From assembly GCF_039534165.1 (NCBI RefSeq), contig NZ_BAAAUX010000011.1, positions 248,001-312,000 of the forward strand: 64,000 bases of DNA, in the 5' to 3' direction. The notes beneath the pieces are model-generated. The model ran no database searches and had not been told where the DNA came from. It saw nothing but the letters and a program-made list of their open reading frames with translations. Numbering within the stretch: the first letter of the stretch is position 1; the number at the start of each line of letters is the position of its first letter. This document shows positions 61,594-64,000 of the stretch, in pieces. Made by a program: the position numbers and the translations under genes. The DNA is from Saccharopolyspora_D taberi (GTDB lineage: Bacteria; Actinomycetota; Actinomycetes; Mycobacteriales; Pseudonocardiaceae).

Positions 61594-62589
61594 ATGAAGA
61601 TCGGAGTAGCCGGGGTCGGCCGGATCGGCTCCATGCACGCGGCGAACCTCGCCGCCCTGGACGAGGTCGATCGCCTCGTGCTCTTCGACCCGGCACCCGG
61701 CCGGGCCGCCGCGGCGGCGGAGTCGCTCGGCGGCCGGGCGGTCGCGGTGGACGCAGTGGACGATCTGGTCGCGGCCGACGGCGTGCTCGTCGCGACGCCC
61801 ACCGACACCCATCCCGGCATGGTGCGCCGGGCCATCGCCGCCGGAACCCCGGTGCTGTGCGAGAAGCCGCTCGCACCCGACCTCGCCGCCACCGGGACGC
61901 TGGTCGACGAGATCGAGGCGTCCGGCGTACCGGTGCTGGTCGGGTTCCAGCGCCGCTTCGACCCGGCGACCGCCGAGCTGCACCGGCGGTTGCGCTCCGG
62001 CGAGGCCGGGAAGGTCTACCTCGTCCGCGCGGTGTGCAACGACCACCTGCCGCCGCCGGCCGAGTTCATCGCGACCTCCGGCGGGTTGTTCCGGGACTGC
62101 CTGATCCACGACCTGGACGCGGTGCCGTGGCTGGTCGGCGAGCCGGTGACCGAGGTCTACGCTTCCGGCTCGGTGCTGGTGGACTCCGCGTTCGAGGACG
62201 TCGGCGACGTGGACAACGCCGTCGTCTCGCTGCGCTTCGCCGGTGGTGCGCACGCGCTGCTGTCGGCGTCCCGGCACGATCCGGTCGGCTACGACTGCCG
62301 GCTGGAGGTCTTCGCGGGCGGGGACACCCTGTCCGCGGGGCTGGACGAGCGCACCCCGCTGAACGCCGTCGAAGGCCCGCGGCCGAGCGATCCCTGGAAG
62401 TCGTTCACCGATCGCTTCCACGACGCGTACGTGAACGAGATGAAGGTGTTCCTGGACGTGATCGCGGGCCGCGCGGCCAACCCGTCGCCGCCCCGGGAGA
62501 GCCTGGTGAGCCTGCGCCTGGCGGAGGCGTGCGAGGAGTCGACGCGGACCGGAGCACCGGTGCGGGTCGAGACGGAGGTGGTCGCGTGA
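61594..62589 (+). CDS. Gfo/Idh/MocA dehydrogenase, second inositol dehydrogenase-like
   Basis: A 331-residue oxidoreductase with GVAGVGRIGSMHA at the N-terminus, catalytic Lys in CEKPLAPDL (about 92) and RDCLIHDLDAVPWL in the C-terminal domain. It resembles the protein at 55517 but is clearly a distinct paralogue. Its stop overlaps the GTG of the following IolE-like gene, so dehydrogenation and dehydration are coupled. An isomer of inositol other than the first enzyme's substrate is a reasonable guess. Confidence 0.82.
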   Translation: MKIGVAGVGRIGSMHAANLAALDEVDRLVLFDPAPGRAAAAAESLGGRAVAVDAVDDLVAADGVLVATPTDTHPGMVRRAIAAGTPVLCEKPLAPDLAATGTLVDEIEASGVPVLVGFQRRFDPATAELHRRLRSGEAGKVYLVRAVCNDHLPPPAEFIATSGGLFRDCLIHDLDAVPWLVGEPVTEVYASGSVLVDSAFEDVGDVDNAVVSLRFAGGAHALLSASRHDPVGYDCRLEVFAGGDTLSAGLDERTPLNAVEGPRPSDPWKSFTDRFHDAYVNEMKVFLDVIAGRAANPSPPRESLVSLRLAEACEESTRTGAPVRVETEVVA

Positions 62590-63461
62590 GCGCCGGGTTC
62601 AAGGTCGCCGCGGCCCCGATCTCCTGGGGCGTCTGCGAGGTTCCCGGCTGGGGCCGGGTGCTGGAGGCCGACCACGTGCTCGCCGAGATGGCCGCGCTGG
62701 GCCTGCGGGCCACCGAGCTCGGACCGCCCGGCTACCTGTCCGATCCGCGCACGGCGCTGGGCCGCCACGGCCTGGACCTGGTCGGCGGGTTCCTCGCGGT
62801 TGCCTTGCACGACAAGGAAAACGCGCAAGCGGCCGTGGACGCGGCGGACGAGTCGGCCGACCGGATGGCCCGCTGCGGCGGGGAGGTCGTGGTGCTCGCC
62901 GCGGCCACCGGCCTGGCAGGCTACGACCAGCGGCCCGAGCTCGACGACCAGCAGTGGCGCACGCTCGTCGAGACCGCCGACCGCATCGCCGAGGCGGTCG
63001 CGGCGCACGGGCTGCGTACTGTGCTGCACCCGCACGTCGGCACCCACGTGGAGACCGAGGCCGAGGTGGAGCGGTTCATCGCGGACTCGCCGATGCCGCT
63101 GTGCCTGGACACCGGGCACCTGCTCATCGGCGGGACCGATCCGGTCGCGCTCGCCCGGCGGCACCCCGCGCGCATCGGCCACATCCACCTCAAGGACGTG
63201 CGGTCCGACCTCGCCGAGCGGGTCCGCGCCGGGGCGGTCCCGTTCGCCGCCGCGGTCGCGGAGGGCCTGTTCGTCCCGCTCGGGGACGGCGACGTCGACA
63301 CCGAGTCGATGGTCCGCTCGGTGCACGACGCCGGTTACCGGGGCTGGTACGTGCTCGAACAGGACACCGCGCTGGACGAGCGCTCCCCGGTCGACGTTCC
63401 CCGCCGGGACACCGCGCGCAGCCTGGCCTACCTGGACGGGGTCTTCTCCCGGCTGGGCTGA
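62586..63461 (+). CDS. iolE: Inosose dehydratase-like TIM barrel, second copy
   Basis: A 291-residue protein from a GTG overlapping the preceding stop (GTGA). It has KVAAAPISWGVCEVPGWG and metal-site blocks TELGPPGYLSD, TVLHPHVGTHVET, LCLDTGHLLIGG and WYVLEQDTAL, as in actinobacterial inosose dehydratases. IolE removes water from 2-keto-myo-inositol. The tight coupling with a dehydrogenase supports this. It overlaps the convergent LacI gene by 34 bp at its end. Confidence 0.8.
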   Translation: MSAGFKVAAAPISWGVCEVPGWGRVLEADHVLAEMAALGLRATELGPPGYLSDPRTALGRHGLDLVGGFLAVALHDKENAQAAVDAADESADRMARCGGEVVVLAAATGLAGYDQRPELDDQQWRTLVETADRIAEAVAAHGLRTVLHPHVGTHVETEAEVERFIADSPMPLCLDTGHLLIGGTDPVALARRHPARIGHIHLKDVRSDLAERVRAGAVPFAAAVAEGLFVPLGDGDVDTESMVRSVHDAGYRGWYVLEQDTALDERSPVDVPRRDTARSLAYLDGVFSRLG

Positions 63462-64000
63462 GGCGGCGCGGAGGTCTCCCGGACGACGAGCTTGGCGGGA
63501 GTAACGATTTCCGTTGCCTCAGCCGGATTCTCGACGCGCAGCACGGCGCGTTCCACCGCGGTTTCGGCCAGGCGGGCGGCGTCCTGGCTGACCGAGGTGA
63601 GCCGGATCGAGGCCAGCGCCGCCATCCTGGTGTCGTCGTAGCCGACCACCGAGACGTCGTCCGGGACGGCCACTCCCCCGGCGCGGAGGGTGAGCAGGAC
63701 GCCGATCGCGATCATGTCGTTGTGCGCGAGGATCGCGGTCGGCAGCGGTCCTGCCCCGCCGAGCATCCGGGTCGCGATGTCCACTCCGGACTCTTCGGTG
63801 GGGCTCCCGCTGATCGCGCGGGGTTCGAGGCCGTGCGCGCGCATCGCGTCGAGGTAGGCGTCCCGCCTGGTCCGGCCCATCACCACGGCTCCGCCGTCGA
63901 CGTAGGTGATCGCCCGGTGCCCGAGACCGACGAGGTGCGCCACCGCGTCGGTGATGCCCTGGCGGTCGTCGGAGCGCAGCGAGTCCACCCCGTCCACCCG
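63428..64000 (-). CDS. LacI family regulator, C-terminal part (cut by window end)
   Basis: About 190 residues of a LacI effector domain, open to the window edge. Recognisable parts are AHLVGLGHRAITYVDGG, PTAILAHNDMIAIGVLL and DVSVVGYDDTRMAALASIRL. The DNA-binding domain lies beyond the window. It is the third LacI gene within 7 kb and converges with the IolE-like gene. Confidence 0.88.
   Translation of the reverse strand, partial: RVDGVDSLRSDDRQGITDAVAHLVGLGHRAITYVDGGAVVMGRTRRDAYLDAMRAHGLEPRAISGSPTEESGVDIATRMLGGAGPLPTAILAHNDMIAIGVLLTLRAGGVAVPDDVSVVGYDDTRMAALASIRLTSVSQDAARLAETAVERAVLRVENPAEATEIVTPAKLVVRETSAPPQPSREKTPSR

Overview
The window is GC-rich (clearly above 70 %) DNA with dense, mostly translationally coupled genes, frequent GTG/TTG starts and long spurious antisense frames. 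With a modular type I polyketide synthase (PKS), a Cgl0158-type aldolase, actinobacterial HelD and bacterial Hen1/Pnkp, this points to a filamentous actinomycete, probably Pseudonocardiales (Saccharopolyspora-like). The genus is inference. No rRNA, tRNA, CRISPR array or insertion sequence was recognised.

Region 1 (1-20.1 kb): an orphan biosynthetic cluster. A 13-gene minus-strand operon runs from a KASIII-fold acyltransferase-like gene (16896) through an FAD oxidoreductase, a SnoaL-ACP fusion, a one-module PKS (KS-AT-DH-KR-ACP-TE), two paralogous KASIII genes, a BtrJ-like ATP-grasp ligase, a BtrK-like PLP decarboxylase, a free ACP, a truncated KASIII-like protein, a holo-ACP synthase and a 3-aminobutyryl-CoA ammonia-lyase-like protein, to an MFS exporter leaving the window. 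The working model is that an amino acid is loaded on the ACP, decarboxylated there, and extended by KASIII/PKS chemistry. A divergent double-HTH XRE regulator with a TTA codon faces the operon. A membrane protein closes the region.

Region 2 (20.4-28.5 kb): a WYL regulator, a TetR/secreted SGNH esterase operon with a palindromic operator, an NmrA-like reductase, and an overlapping pair that looks like CreD/CreE, the aspartate-to-nitrosuccinate-to-nitrite (ANS) pathway. A Nudix hydrolase is divergent to it.

Region 3 (28.5-32.8 kb): a minus-strand operon of three tandem RraA-family genes and a MurA-like enolpyruvyl transferase that lacks two canonical catalytic residues, divergent from a LysR regulator.

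Region 4 (32.8-46.8 kb): the Hen1-Pnkp RNA-repair pair, a strong terminator, then a 1,733-residue NACHT/HEAT-repeat STAND ATPase whose N-terminus carries a RHIM-like amyloid-signalling motif. An acyl-CoA dehydrogenase, a quinone oxidoreductase-like MDR protein and a HelD helicase with a possible leader peptide follow.

Region 5 (46.9-64 kb): inositol catabolism. The minus-strand operon iolC-aldolase-iolB-iolD-iolA lies beside a GntR regulator. A plus-strand operon of two TIM-barrel isomerase/dehydratase genes around a Gfo/Idh dehydrogenase follows, then an MFS sugar porter plus a universal stress protein, a second Gfo/Idh-IolE pair, and three LacI regulators (the last cut by the window end). 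Two iol promoters share a conserved 29-bp element ending in TTGACAG, and a shorter form occurs at the transporter promoter.
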